A DNA stretch of 45,445 nucleotides from an uncultured Microbacteriaceae bacterium (GCA_937872445.1 CALMSL010000048.1:1-45445), one strand, 5' to 3'; counted from the stretch's first letter, positions 15,551-24,905 are shown. Notes: generated by a model not told the origin, from the sequence alone. A program made the numbers and translations.

Positions 15551-17206
15551 TCAGCGGGGCGGCCGGGGAAGTGCCGCCCGGACCTGGCTCCGCGCCTCCC
15601 CCGCGCTCGTCCCGTTCACGGCGATCGCCGCGAGCGCCCGAGCCTCCGCCAGGCTGTATCGTGCCAAGGCCGCACGCACATCCCTGAGCGCGTTCGGCAC
15701 CATTGACAGGCTCGTCACGCCGAGCCCCACGAGAACGACCGCGAGGAGCGGATCGGATGCGGCCTCGCCGCACACGCTGAGCGGCTTTCCCGAGGCTGTG
15801 GCCGCATCACCAACCATCCGGATGAGACGAAGAACGGCCGGATGCCATGGGTCCTGATAGGCGGCGACCGCACCGTTCTGACGATCCGCGGCAAGCGCGT
15901 ACTGGGTGAGATCGTTGGTACCGATGCTGACGAAATCCACCGCCTCGAAAACCTGGTCCGCCACAATCGCGCACGACGGCACCTCGATCATCACACCGAC
16001 CGTCTTCACGCCATGCTCGCGCGCCAGGTCAGCAAACTGTTTGGCTTCGGTGGCATCGGCGATCATCGGAGCCATCACCCAGAGATCAGAGGGAACTGCC
16101 TCCGACGCCGCAGCGAGCGCGGTGAGCTGGTCGCGCAGCAACTGCTCGTGCCTGATGGCGGTGCGGATGCCCCGCACTCCGAGAGCCGGGTTCTCCTCGG
16201 CATCCATGGGGAGGAACGCCAGCGGTTTGTCGGCCCCGGCGTCCAGTGTCCGGGCGACAGTTTTCCGCCCGTCCATCGCCTTCAGAATCTCCGTGTAGCT
16301 CGCGGTCTGCGCTTCGACCGTTGGTGCCTCCTGTTCTTCGAAGAAAAGGAACTCCGTGCGAAGAAGCCCCACCCCTTCGGCCCCTTTGGTGAGCGCATTT
16401 TCCACGTTGCCGAGGGACCCGACATTCGCGAACAGCGGCACAGCCGTCCCATCGGACAGTTGGCCTGCGCTCAGATCGCCGTCGTCGTCCTCCTGCAGCA
16501 TGAGAGCGCGAACCTGGGCGACTTGCCCGGCGCTCGGCGAACACTCGATGGTTCCCTCCGCCGCATCGACGACGACAATCTCTCCATCGGGGATGTCCAG
16601 CACTCCTTCGGCGGAAACGACCGCGACCAGACCCTTGGCGCGGGCAAGGATGGCGGTGTGCGCCGTCGGACTGCCGCCGGAGGTCACGAGGGCGAGCACG
16701 CAACTCAAATCGAGCAGCGCCGTGTCGGCCGGCGAAAGGTCCTCCGCGATGAGAATGTACGGCTCGTCGCATTCCGGCAGCTCGCCATAGGGCACATCCA
16801 TGAGGGCGGCGACGGTCCGCCGCGAAACGTCGACGAGGTCGCCCGCACGCTCCGCCTGCGTGCCTCCCAGCGACTTGAGCATCAACACGAACGCACCGAA
16901 CGCGTGGAACACGGCCCACTCGGCGGTTTTCCGCTGCACGAGCTGTGCCTCGATGTCGTCCCAGACGTCGGGGTCGCGCGCCATCATCGCCTGAGCGGCC
17001 AAAACATCGTGGGCCTCGCCGCCCGCGTGCTTCGCCCGGGATTCCAGCTCCGCAGCAACCGACTCCAACGCCGTTTTCGCCCGAACCCGCTCCTCCTCGA
17101 CGGAGAGTGCGGAAACCGTGTCGGTCGGGTCCGGTGCGGTGTTGAACATCCGCCGCACCGGACCGACCACGATCCCCAGGCCAACGCCCAGCCCCTGATA
17201 GTTCAC
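15551..17206 (-). CDS. ptsI: Phosphoenolpyruvate-protein phosphotransferase (PTS Enzyme I)
   Basis: A 551-residue Enzyme I, which moves phosphate from phosphoenolpyruvate to HPr. Residues 1-220 hold the HPr-binding and phosphohistidine domain, with the active-site His183 in GGSPTAHTAIL. Residues 250-540 form the PEP-binding barrel with GVGLLRTEFLFFE, SIGTNDLTQYALAADRQN and the acid/base Cys in LSVCGEAASDP. The GTG start at 17206 begins MNYQGLGVGLGIVVGPV, as in the family. It is the last gene of the ten-gene operon, 15 nt after HPr, so this PTS carries its own general energy-coupling proteins. These may also serve other PTS transporters of the cell. Confidence 0.95.
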   Translation of the reverse strand: MNYQGLGVGLGIVVGPVRRMFNTAPDPTDTVSALSVEEERVRAKTALESVAAELESRAKHAGGEAHDVLAAQAMMARDPDVWDDIEAQLVQRKTAEWAVFHAFGAFVLMLKSLGGTQAERAGDLVDVSRRTVAALMDVPYGELPECDEPYILIAEDLSPADTALLDLSCVLALVTSGGSPTAHTAILARAKGLVAVVSAEGVLDIPDGEIVVVDAAEGTIECSPSAGQVAQVRALMLQEDDDGDLSAGQLSDGTAVPLFANVGSLGNVENALTKGAEGVGLLRTEFLFFEEQEAPTVEAQTASYTEILKAMDGRKTVARTLDAGADKPLAFLPMDAEENPALGVRGIRTAIRHEQLLRDQLTALAAASEAVPSDLWVMAPMIADATEAKQFADLAREHGVKTVGVMIEVPSCAIVADQVFEAVDFVSIGTNDLTQYALAADRQNGAVAAYQDPWHPAVLRLIRMVGDAATASGKPLSVCGEAASDPLLAVVLVGLGVTSLSMVPNALRDVRAALARYSLAEARALAAIAVNGTSAGEARSQVRAALPRPPR

Positions 17207-17221
17207 GGCGCAAGACCTGCC

Positions 17222-17548
17222 TTAGTCGTCGGTCTCGTCGGCACCCTCATGGTCAAGCTCCCTCGCCACAAGTTCGGCCATCTCGCGCACCGAATCCTCG
17301 GCACCGTCACCCGTCGACTCCACCACCACGACATCGCCGTGGCAGAAATTCTGGTACAGCACCTTCACGATGCTGCGCGCGTTCACTGCCTGGCCGTCCG
17401 GTTTGCGAAGCGTCACCGGCGGCTCGAGAGTTCCGGCAAGCGCCACCACCATGGCCGCTGGTCTGGCGTGAAGGCCAGACTTCGATCCCACGACAACTTC
17501 CGCGCTGATCACGCCCGACTCCTCCTTGAGTTCGATTTCGGTATTCAT
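17222..17548 (-). CDS. ptsH: HPr-family phosphocarrier protein
   Basis: A 108-residue HPr. GSKSGLHARPAAMVV carries the phosphorylated His27, and VNARSIVKVL carries Ser59, equivalent to the regulatory Ser46 of Gram-positive HPr. Compared with the usual length of about 88 residues it has an N-terminal extension of about 12 residues (MNTEIELKEESG) and an acidic tail (HEGADETDD). ATG 17548 is chosen; the frame continues upstream into the aldehyde dehydrogenase gene and has no better start. It receives phosphate from Enzyme I downstream and passes it to the IIA protein at the head of the operon. Confidence 0.92.
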   Translation of the reverse strand: MNTEIELKEESGVISAEVVVGSKSGLHARPAAMVVALAGTLEPPVTLRKPDGQAVNARSIVKVLYQNFCHGDVVVVESTGDGAEDSVREMAELVARELDHEGADETDD

Positions 17549-17562
17549 AGCTTCGTTTCGAG

Positions 17563-19050
17563 TCAACTGCCAGATGGTGCGGATGTTCGCGTGAAGATGT
17601 TCTTCGTCTGAAGATACTTCTCCATGCCCACCCCACCAACTCCACTGGTCTTGTAGCCTTGCGACGGCGCCTGGAGTCCACCCGGCGCAAACCACTGGTT
17701 GATGTACACCTGACCAGCCTGCAGTTCGCGCGCAGCCTTCTCCGCGCTGTCGACGCTCGTCGTGAAGATGCCAGACGCCAGACCGTACTTCGTGTCGTTG
17801 GCAATCTCGAGCGCCTCATCCAGTGAATCCACCGGGGTGAGCGTCACCACGGGGCCGAAGATCTCTTCCCTCGCGATCGTGCAACTCGGTGCCACATTGC
17901 CGAACACCGTCGGCGGAACGAACCATCCGGCGGAGCGGAGGTCGTCCGAATACCGCTCGCCGCCAGCGAGGAGCTCGCCTTCCCCGCTGGAAATCGCGTT
18001 CTCGATGTATCCCCAGATCTTGCCGTAGTGGTCTTCGCCGACGACAGGACCCATCGCGGTGCTCTCCAGAAGGGGGTCGCCCACGTCGCGAGACTTCGCC
18101 TCCGCGACGAGCCGCGCGCTGAATTCGTCGTAGATGCCGCGCTGGACGAGAATCCTCGACCCGCACACGCACACCTGCCCCGAATTCGAGAACGCGCCCA
18201 TAGTGCTCCACATGACGGCCGTGTCCAGGTCGGCGTCGTCAAGCACGATGTTGGGGTTTTTGCCGCCCAACTCGAGCGACACGCGCTTCACCTGAGAGGC
18301 GGTGTCCTGCAGAACGCGCACGCCGGTCTCAATGCCGCCGGTGAGCGACACCATGGCCACGTCTGGATGCTTCACGAGTTGAGCGCCCACGCGCGATCCC
18401 CGGCCGTTGATGACGGTCAGCACGCCGGGTGGGAGCACATCGGCAACGAGCGAAGCAAGATAGCTGAACGACGCGGACGCCAGTTCAGACGGTTTCATGA
18501 TTGCCACGTTTCCTGCCGCAAGGATGGCGGCCATCCGCTGCACACCCGTCCACAGCGGTCCGTTCCACGGGAGCACCTCCAGCACGACACCGTACGGCTC
18601 TAGGCGCGAACGGTGGCTCACCATCGGGTCGCCGACGTCAACACTGCGGCCGCCCAGATCCTGGGCGCGGCCGGCGAAGTAGGCGAGAGCCGAGAGCGAC
18701 ACCGGCATGTCGCTGTACCGCACCGCTGTCACCGGCTTCCCAATGTCCACGGCGTCGAGGAACTCGAAGTCCGCGGCATGTTTCTCCATGATGTCGGCGA
18801 TCTTCAGCAGGTACTTCCCGCGTTCGAAGCCGGTCAGACCGGCCCACGCGGGAGCTGCCTCCCGTGCTGCCGCGACCGCGCGATCCACCATTGCCTCGTC
18901 GGGCACGGCGAACCGTCCGACGACGCGCTTGTCGCGTGAGGAGGTGATGTCCGACGTTTCCCCGTCGGTGATCAGGTCGCCGGCGATGAGCATGGGGAGC
19001 GTCCGGTCGAGGAGAGCCCAGCGTGCATCCGTCATCAACGCGGTGCTCAT
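17563..19050 (-). CDS. NAD(P)-dependent aldehyde dehydrogenase
   Basis: A 495-residue ALDH superfamily enzyme. Visible catalytic residues are Asn163 (LPWNGPLW), Lys186 (IMKPSE), Glu260 (VSLELGGKNPNIV) and Cys294 (GQVCVCGSR). EEIFGPVVTLTPV is the usual C-terminal block. It would oxidise an aldehyde to an acid; the substrate is probably the aldehyde released by the aldolase encoded just upstream. The start ATG overlaps the aldolase stop (TAATG), so the two are coupled. It could equally act on a semialdehyde; the subfamily cannot be fixed by eye. Confidence 0.9.
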   Translation of the reverse strand: MSTALMTDARWALLDRTLPMLIAGDLITDGETSDITSSRDKRVVGRFAVPDEAMVDRAVAAAREAAPAWAGLTGFERGKYLLKIADIMEKHAADFEFLDAVDIGKPVTAVRYSDMPVSLSALAYFAGRAQDLGGRSVDVGDPMVSHRSRLEPYGVVLEVLPWNGPLWTGVQRMAAILAAGNVAIMKPSELASASFSYLASLVADVLPPGVLTVINGRGSRVGAQLVKHPDVAMVSLTGGIETGVRVLQDTASQVKRVSLELGGKNPNIVLDDADLDTAVMWSTMGAFSNSGQVCVCGSRILVQRGIYDEFSARLVAEAKSRDVGDPLLESTAMGPVVGEDHYGKIWGYIENAISSGEGELLAGGERYSDDLRSAGWFVPPTVFGNVAPSCTIAREEIFGPVVTLTPVDSLDEALEIANDTKYGLASGIFTTSVDSAEKAARELQAGQVYINQWFAPGGLQAPSQGYKTSGVGGVGMEKYLQTKNIFTRTSAPSGS

Positions 19051-19802
19051 TATTTCGCCGCCGAAACTGCCTGCTCCACCGTCGCGTTCTCGTGGAGGAT
19101 CGCGTTCAGACCGCGCACAACGCCGCCGGGGTTCTTCGATGTCCAGATGTTCGTGCCCACCGCGACGCCGAGGACCCCGGCGTGGTTAATCGCGTCCCAG
19201 ATCGGACCGTAGAACTCCTCCAGGGAGTCCTTCGCGTGGCCGCCGAGAATGATCACCGGCACACCCGCGTAGTCGACCACTTTGCGCATCGACTCCGGGT
19301 CGCCCGTGTAGAACGTCTTGACCATGTCAGCACCCGTTTCGGCAGCGACGCGCGCGCCAGCAGCAATGATGTCCGGCGTACGCATGTCGCCACGGCTGAA
19401 TCCACCCGGAACGGGTTCGGCAAGATACGGCAGGCCGACGGCGGATGCTTGCGCTGCGAGAGCGGCGGAGCGGTTCACGCCATCATCGTCTCCAAACGGA
19501 TACACCATGGCTTTGACGCCATCCGCGCCAATGGCGAGTGCACGACTCACCGCGTACGCATCGAACGGTGCTGCCGTGTCCACACTCACGACCACGGATG
19601 ACCGACCGTACTCTTCGTCGTAGCGCTGCGCTGATCCTATGGGAGAGAGGAACGCATCAGCGCCCGCAGCAACCGAATCGCTGATGGTCTTTCCATAGTT
19701 GACGAGTCCATCGACCGGCGCCTGGAGGAATGCGGTGTGGTCCATGGCGACCATCAACATGCGTCCGTCCGACCCGAAAATCTGCTTCATTTTGCGCTTC
19801 AT
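19050..19802 (-). CDS. DhnA/LsrF-type class I aldolase
   Basis: A 250-residue TIM-barrel protein of the DhnA (DeoC/LacD-like) class I aldolase family, which includes archaeal-type fructose-bisphosphate aldolase, LsrF and related sugar-phosphate aldolases. Marks are MLMVAMDHTAF near the N-terminus, GADGVKAMVYPFG (Lys97), LPYLAEPVP, and GADMVKTFYTGD with Lys162 as the likely Schiff-base lysine. IILGGHAKDS is the phosphate-binding loop. ATG 19802 is chosen because GGGAG lies six bases upstream. Within this operon it would cleave a ketose phosphate, or a thiolytic analogue as in LsrF, after oxidation by the zinc dehydrogenase. The true substrate is unknown. Confidence 0.85.
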   Translation of the reverse strand: MKRKMKQIFGSDGRMLMVAMDHTAFLQAPVDGLVNYGKTISDSVAAGADAFLSPIGSAQRYDEEYGRSSVVVSVDTAAPFDAYAVSRALAIGADGVKAMVYPFGDDDGVNRSAALAAQASAVGLPYLAEPVPGGFSRGDMRTPDIIAAGARVAAETGADMVKTFYTGDPESMRKVVDYAGVPVIILGGHAKDSLEEFYGPIWDAINHAGVLGVAVGTNIWTSKNPGGVVRGLNAILHENATVEQAVSAAK

Positions 19803-19864
19803 TGGTTTCTCCCTATTTTCCTGTGCTGTGTGCTGTGGTTGGTTTCGTGCTGTGGATAGTGCTG

Positions 19865-20926
19865 TCACGCCGTGACGATGATGCGGTACGTCCCCGGCAG
19901 AATCGCCTCGTCGAGCGCCGCACTCACCTTGGAGAGCGGGTAGCGATTCTGAATGAGCGGAGTGAGATCGACCTGACCCTGTCGGATCAGTTTCGCCGCA
20001 GTGTAGAAGTCTTCCTTTTCACTCGAGACGACACCGATAATGCGCTTCTCGTTGTTGTGCAGGGCGTTCGGCCCCACTTCGATGGGCGTTTCGGGATGCG
20101 CTGACGCGAATACCACGAACGTGCCGCGCGGGGCAATCATCTGCATGCCCTGCTCGTTTGCGACCCGGTGCCCGATCGCGGCGATCACGATGTCCGCACC
20201 GCGCCCATCGGTGAGCTCCAGCACGGTGGCGATCGGATCCTGCTTTGAGGCGTCGATGGTGACATCCGCACCCATGGCTTTGGCCTTGGCCAGGCGGTCG
20301 GCGTCGATCTCCGACACAATCACGCGCGCACCGTGTTTCTTCATCGCGATGAGATTCATGAGCCCCATGGTCCCGGCCCCCAGGATGACGACGTCGTTGC
20401 CGACTCTGGCGCCCGACAGCCGCGCAGCGTGCAGTGCGCAGGAGAGCGGCTCCGTGAGGCAGCCGACTTCCGCCGGGACGTCGCCGATGGGAAACAGCCC
20501 ATCCGCTGGGTGAATCTTCAGTTCGGCGAAACCGCCAGGGCCCCACCCTTCCGCGTACTCGACAGCGCCGCGGTAGTGTTCAGCGCAGACTCGATCCTTT
20601 CCGGTGTAACACCAGTGGCAGCTTCCGCAGGACGCGGCACCGAGGGCCACACGGTCGCCTACGGAAAGCGCTCCACGGTATCCGGGCCCGAACGACACGA
20701 TCGTACCCGCGACTTCGTGCCCGCCAATGAACGGGAACTTGTTGTCCTGGGCCCCGCTATAGGTGCGTTGTTCCCAGGTGCAAATTGCTGTTGCTTCAAT
20801 GCGCACGAGCGCTTCGCCATAGTCCGGGGCGGGTGTAGGGATGTCGACAAGCTCGACGGCACCGACGCCGGTGATGGCCCCCGCGCGAAAGCTGCTCTTC
20901 AGTGATGTGTCTACGGTGGTTGTCAT
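19865..20926 (-). CDS. Zinc-dependent medium-chain alcohol/polyol dehydrogenase
   Basis: A 353-residue MDR enzyme. Catalytic zinc ligands are Cys49 (ATAICTWE) and His70-Glu71 (GGHEVAG). The structural zinc lobe has Cys100, 103, 106 and 114 (CGSCHWCYTGKDRVC). The NAD-binding Rossmann motif is VVILGAGTMGLMNLIAMKKHGA with an acidic residue (SEIDADR) after the second strand, suggesting NAD rather than NADP. Related enzymes oxidise sorbitol, galactitol-1-phosphate or threonine. The context suggests oxidation of a polyol or sugar phosphate delivered by the PTS. The start overlaps the stop of the EamA gene by ATGA. Confidence 0.9.
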   Translation of the reverse strand: MTTTVDTSLKSSFRAGAITGVGAVELVDIPTPAPDYGEALVRIEATAICTWEQRTYSGAQDNKFPFIGGHEVAGTIVSFGPGYRGALSVGDRVALGAASCGSCHWCYTGKDRVCAEHYRGAVEYAEGWGPGGFAELKIHPADGLFPIGDVPAEVGCLTEPLSCALHAARLSGARVGNDVVILGAGTMGLMNLIAMKKHGARVIVSEIDADRLAKAKAMGADVTIDASKQDPIATVLELTDGRGADIVIAAIGHRVANEQGMQMIAPRGTFVVFASAHPETPIEVGPNALHNNEKRIIGVVSSEKEDFYTAAKLIRQGQVDLTPLIQNRYPLSKVSAALDEAILPGTYRIIVTA

Positions 20927-21975
20927 TTTCTGCCTTCTTCCATCGCTTGAAAAGCGTCTGTGGTGGGGTTGATCGCGTTGGGAAAGTTGAGGAGAGGTTC
21001 GGGGGTGAGTGCGGCGGGGCCGGCGGGCCGCTTTTGAGCGACCAGCACGCCGACGATGATGATTGCGGCACCGACAATCACGGCTGCGGCGATTTCTTCG
21101 TGAAAGACAAGCCAGGCGATGATGATGCCGAAGACGATCACCATGCTGCTGAGCGCGCTGACTGCGGTCACCGTCGTGAACCGCACCGCGAGTGTGATGG
21201 ATGCCAGAGCGACCGCGTTCACCGTACCAGCGAGCACGAGCACGAGTATTTGCGACGGTGTCAGGGCACTGTAGACGAGGTCGAAGCGGCCTCCGCTGCG
21301 CGCAGCAACCGTGATCACCAGTGCGATGACTCCGCCGAAGTTGGTCATGGCCAGCGCCGTAATGAACGTTCGGGGCCGACGCTGCACGGTGCGGCTTGCC
21401 GCGTTGGAAATGGTGTAACACACTCCAGCGCCGAAACTGAAGAGGAAGCCGAGGATGGCCACGAAGCCCGCCTGAACGCTGCCGAACCCGGGCGATGCGA
21501 CCACGGCGAGACCTGCCGCGACGATGCTGACTCCCACCAGCTGCCATCTGTTTGGTGGTTCACGTAGTACCAGTGCCGAAATGAGCGTCCCGCCGATGAC
21601 GATGCCACCCTGGCTTGCGGCGGTGGCAACGGCGAGCCCCACCCAGTCGAGGCCAGAAAACAGCAGGACATTTCCGACGAGGAAACTGATGACGCCCGCG
21701 ACCATGAGCACAGTGACCCACTTCGCACCGATGAATTCGACCGACCGAGGGCGAAGCGCCGGCGGACGAAGGATGAGGAGCGCGAAGCAGGCAATAACCA
21801 GGAGCGGGAGTTGTCGGATCAGCGAGCCCGCGAAGGGGTCGACATCCGCCGCGACGGAACGCAGCAACGCGTTCACTGTCGCGTAGGACGCGGCCGCAAG
21901 CAAGGCGAGCAAAGCGCCGATGCTTGCAGCAGAGCGGGCTTTCACCCACCCCGACGCGGGTCGCTGATCCGACAT
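20923..21975 (-). CDS. EamA/DMT-family transporter
   Basis: A 350-residue membrane protein with about ten hydrophobic segments in two EamA repeats (first about 20-150, second about 170-310: FGAGVCYTISNAASRTVQ ... VSALSSMVIVFGIIIAWLVFHEEI). DMT family members usually export metabolites or take up small solutes. Inside a PTS catabolic operon it may export an end product such as an organic acid, but this is inference. ATG 21975 is preferred to an upstream start because AAGGA lies seven bases before it. It follows the IID gene by 10 nt. Confidence 0.88.
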   Translation of the reverse strand: MSDQRPASGWVKARSAASIGALLALLAAASYATVNALLRSVAADVDPFAGSLIRQLPLLVIACFALLILRPPALRPRSVEFIGAKWVTVLMVAGVISFLVGNVLLFSGLDWVGLAVATAASQGGIVIGGTLISALVLREPPNRWQLVGVSIVAAGLAVVASPGFGSVQAGFVAILGFLFSFGAGVCYTISNAASRTVQRRPRTFITALAMTNFGGVIALVITVAARSGGRFDLVYSALTPSQILVLVLAGTVNAVALASITLAVRFTTVTAVSALSSMVIVFGIIIAWLVFHEEIAAAVIVGAAIIIVGVLVAQKRPAGPAALTPEPLLNFPNAINPTTDAFQAMEEGRK

Positions 21976-21985
21976 TGGTTGTTCC

Positions 21986-22978
21986 TTATTTACCGGTGTT
22001 CGCGGGGACCGGGTCCGGACATGGACCGTACGGCTGAAGGATGGATGATCCACACGCATCCGTGATGTAGTGCGGCTCTGGTCCCATAAACGGGATAGCG
22101 CCGACCACGCACACGATGACGTAGATCACGAGCAACTTGATCGGGTGCCAGCCGCGCATCAGCAGCCACCAGGTCAGGACGACCAACCCCAGCGGCAGGA
22201 GCCCTGGAAGGATCTTGTCGAGCACATCCTGTTGGACGCGGACGGTGGTCTCTCCGGCGTGGACAGTCCAACCCACGTACACCTTGACGAACTGCGCCGT
22301 CAGGCCACCGAGCACGATGTTTCCGAGAACGCTTGCCCCCAGAATCACTTTGTCCATGAGGCCCGACTTGAGCACCGAAGTGACAAACGATCTGCCCTGC
22401 TTGTAGCCCTGCGTATACATGATGTACGTCACGCCGAGGCTGAAGACGGCAACCAGAATGAAGTACAGGATGGGTCCAAGCGGGTTGCCGGTTATCCCCG
22501 AGAGATCTCCCGACTTCTGAACTTCGGTACCGAGACCCGTAATGCTGATCCCGAGTGCGATGAGCAGTGGGACAACGATTCCCTGTCCAATGGTGTCGCC
22601 AATACCCGCCATCGGGCCCATGAGGCCCGTCTTGGTCGAGGTGATGGCGTTCTCCGTGATGGGTTCTCCGTTGGCCTTCTGTTCCTCCATGGCGATCGTG
22701 ACGCCGTGGATGACTGCACCGAAGTCCGGGGACGTATTGAAGAACACGAGGTGGCGCTGCAACGCCTCCCTGGTCTGCTCCTTGTCCCCGCCATACAACC
22801 GTTTGATGATCGGAGTCATGGCGTGGGCGAATGCCGACGCTTGAAGCCGCTCGTAGTTGTAGTTCGAGTGTGAGAAGAACGTCCAGATCAGCCAGGACAT
22901 CAGCAGATCTTTTCGCGTGATTCTCTTTTCGCCGCCGTCGGCGGGCGCACCGCTGGATGCGGTTTCAGTGGCGCTCAT
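21986..22978 (-). CDS. PTS mannose/fructose/sorbose family IID component
   Basis: A 330-residue integral membrane protein, longer than the usual 270-300. Family blocks are SWLIWTFFSHSNYNYERLQASAFAHAM (the cytosolic start typical of IID), HLVFFNTSPDFGAVIHGVTIAMEEQKANG, TKTGLMGPMAGIGDTIGQG, and a C-terminal TM pair. The C-terminus is extended by about 30 residues containing two cysteines (ITDACGSSILQPYGPCPDPVP), which is unusual. With IIC it forms the sugar channel. It overlaps the IIC gene by ATGA. Confidence 0.93.
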   Translation of the reverse strand: MSATETASSGAPADGGEKRITRKDLLMSWLIWTFFSHSNYNYERLQASAFAHAMTPIIKRLYGGDKEQTREALQRHLVFFNTSPDFGAVIHGVTIAMEEQKANGEPITENAITSTKTGLMGPMAGIGDTIGQGIVVPLLIALGISITGLGTEVQKSGDLSGITGNPLGPILYFILVAVFSLGVTYIMYTQGYKQGRSFVTSVLKSGLMDKVILGASVLGNIVLGGLTAQFVKVYVGWTVHAGETTVRVQQDVLDKILPGLLPLGLVVLTWWLLMRGWHPIKLLVIYVIVCVVGAIPFMGPEPHYITDACGSSILQPYGPCPDPVPANTGK

Positions 22979-23937
22979 CGTGCTGCCTCCGTCTTTTCTG
23001 AACTGCCCAATGGATGTTTGTCGGATTTCGGTTTATTCGCATTGCCAACGCGGTCTCCGAGGAAGACCACGTGAAGGAACGCCAGCGCGACACCGATGAC
23101 TGCGAGAACCATGATCGATACCTGGTTGCCGAGAACGACCATGACGAGGTAGCCAACGAAGAAGTACGGAATTGCCGAGCCGAGGAAGATGAACTTCATG
23201 TTCATGGCAATGCCGATTGCCGGCAGGACGCCTCCGGCGATCGCGAGACCGCCGAGCAACCACACCGGGAATCCGTTGATCACATCACCGATGAAGCTCG
23301 CCCCGATGTAGACCGCAATGGTCACCGGGACGAAGGTGATGAGGAACAGCCATGCCTGCGGGTAGAGCACGTTCGCTCGAACAACCCCGCCGATGTCTGC
23401 ACGATCCGCCGCCCGGTCCGCCATGTGCATGAATGCCGAGTCGACGGTCATGCGTGCGTTCCACACCACGGTTCCCAACAGGCCGATCGGAACTGCGATT
23501 GCGAGCGCGGCGCCGTAGTTGAGGCCACCTGCGAGGGCAATCGTGGTTCCAACCCATCCCGCCAACCCGGGGTCGCCGGGAATAGCGCCACCTGCGGAGA
23601 TGAATCCGAGGTAGATGAGGTTGATTGCGGCGCCGATCAGAGCGCCCTGCCCCGGGTCACCGAGGATGAGGCCCACGAGCAGACCTGCGACGAGCGGCCG
23701 GTTCAGCGTGTAAAAGCTGAGGCCGGCGATCCACGGGCTCTGCGAGAGGTAGTAGCCAAGCCCAATCAGGATTGACTGGAACAGTGAGATCGTCACCGTC
23801 GTTGTCGGGACAACCTCCGTCAGCGTCATCGCCTGGACCGCCGTGGGGATCCCGATGATGACAACGAGGGTCGATATCACCAGTGATATCTTTCCTCCCC
23901 GTGTCAGCCGGCGTTCTCCCTTCGGATTCTTAACCAT
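22975..23937 (-). CDS. PTS mannose/fructose/sorbose family IIC component
   Basis: A 320-residue membrane protein. Family features are LSFYTLNRPLVAGLLVGLILGDPGQGALIGAAINLIYLGFISAGGAIPGDPGLAGWVGTTIAL, many glycine-rich hydrophobic segments, and a basic C-terminal tail. ATG 23937 has GGAG seven bases upstream; a GTG two codons earlier is too close to that site. It starts two bases after the IIB stop, so the two are coupled. With IID it translocates the sugar while IIB phosphorylates it. Confidence 0.93.
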   Translation of the reverse strand: MVKNPKGERRLTRGGKISLVISTLVVIIGIPTAVQAMTLTEVVPTTTVTISLFQSILIGLGYYLSQSPWIAGLSFYTLNRPLVAGLLVGLILGDPGQGALIGAAINLIYLGFISAGGAIPGDPGLAGWVGTTIALAGGLNYGAALAIAVPIGLLGTVVWNARMTVDSAFMHMADRAADRADIGGVVRANVLYPQAWLFLITFVPVTIAVYIGASFIGDVINGFPVWLLGGLAIAGGVLPAIGIAMNMKFIFLGSAIPYFFVGYLVMVVLGNQVSIMVLAVIGVALAFLHVVFLGDRVGNANKPKSDKHPLGSSEKTEAAR

Positions 23938-23939
23938 GT

Positions 23940-24440
23940 TCACACTCCATTCGAGTTGGTTGCCGCTGGGGCAACTGATGAGAAAGGAACCGCATTGTCA
24001 TCCGCGACAATGCGGATCTCCACTTTGGTTCCCAGCCGTTCGAGAGCATGCATCGCGTCGATTTCTTCAGTACTCGCCGAGATGTTTTTGTAGAGCTTGG
24101 AACGGTTTGATGCAGCACCCATTCCGCCGATGTTCAACAGCGGGATGGGCACTCCCTGCTCCACCATGCGCAGGACCGAAATGGGGCTTCGGACCAGCAC
24201 AAAGGTGCGTTCTTTGGATCCCGCGAGCTCCGTGACCCGGGCGGCCGCTTCGTCCACGGTGTAGACCTCGACGTCAACCCCGGAGGGTGCGGCGAGGATC
24301 AACACGTCTTTGAGGAATTCGTCTTCGGCAGTTTCATCGTCGGCGACGACGATCACGTCGGCACCGAGTGCGCGCAACCATACGGCGATGACCTGACCGT
24401 GAATGAGCCGGTCATCGACCCTGACGAGTGAGAGTGTCAT
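23940..24440 (-). CDS. PTS mannose/fructose/sorbose family IIB component
   Basis: A 166-residue cytosolic phosphocarrier. The phosphorylated residue is His14 in VRVDDRLIHGQV, the family signature. LVRSPISVLRMVEQGVPIPLLNIGGMGA is the conserved middle part. ATG 24440 is chosen because AAGGAGG precedes it; the frame runs on upstream through the IIA gene as an artefact. A 49-nt gap separates it from IIA. Confidence 0.94.
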   Translation of the reverse strand: MTLSLVRVDDRLIHGQVIAVWLRALGADVIVVADDETAEDEFLKDVLILAAPSGVDVEVYTVDEAAARVTELAGSKERTFVLVRSPISVLRMVEQGVPIPLLNIGGMGAASNRSKLYKNISASTEEIDAMHALERLGTKVEIRIVADDNAVPFSSVAPAATNSNGV

Positions 24441-24489
24441 GTTCTTCGTGCCTCCTTGCACTGAGCTTCGTATTTGTGCCGTGAACGCC

Positions 24490-24879
24490 TTACAGGTCTT
24501 CGCGCCGAAAACGTACGATCGCGCTGGTTTCGCTGATGAAGTCGTCCGGGTTGAGCTGATCCATGTCGACGTTGGACAGGGCAAATTCCAGAAGCAGAGG
24601 GAGCGACACCCCGGCGATGACCAGCCGAACGCTCGGAGTCTGACCGGCCTTCGCGACGAGGTTGGCGACGTTGTCGGGAGTACCACCGGGAAGGTCGGTG
24701 AGGATCAGTTCTGCCGGGAACTCCTCGAGGAGGCGGAGCAAACGATCCCGCAATCGCTGCGGGGAGTCGTCGGTCTCCAGGCAAATCGACGTAACGTCCG
24801 AAAGTTCACCGCCGATCAATCGAGCAGAATCGACCATCGCGTCTGGCAGTGCTCCGTGACCGGCGACCAAAATTTTCAT
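24490..24879 (-). CDS. PTS mannose family IIA component
   Basis: A 129-residue IIA protein with phosphorylated His8 in KILVAGHGALPDAM. LILTDLPGGTPDNVANLVA is the conserved second block. It accepts phosphate from HPr and donates it to IIB. ATG 24879 is chosen, and a GTG three codons earlier is possible. It is the first gene of the operon and lies just downstream of the palindromic operator at 24906-24925. Confidence 0.93.
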   Translation of the reverse strand: MKILVAGHGALPDAMVDSARLIGGELSDVTSICLETDDSPQRLRDRLLRLLEEFPAELILTDLPGGTPDNVANLVAKAGQTPSVRLVIAGVSLPLLLEFALSNVDMDQLNPDDFISETSAIVRFRREDL

Positions 24880-24905
24880 TGCGTACACTCACGTCTTGAA
24901 CTAGA

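Noticed and set aside
15842-17611. A 589-codon plus-strand frame opposite ptsI and ptsH.
   Set aside because: It runs across two well-supported minus-strand genes and shows no family features.
15551-24879. A sulfoglycolysis or AI-2 (Lsr) operon, suggested by the aldolase, aldehyde dehydrogenase and exporter.
   Set aside because: No sulfoquinovosidase, isomerase, LsrK or LsrG was seen, and uptake is by a mannose-type PTS; the aldolase alone is not specific.
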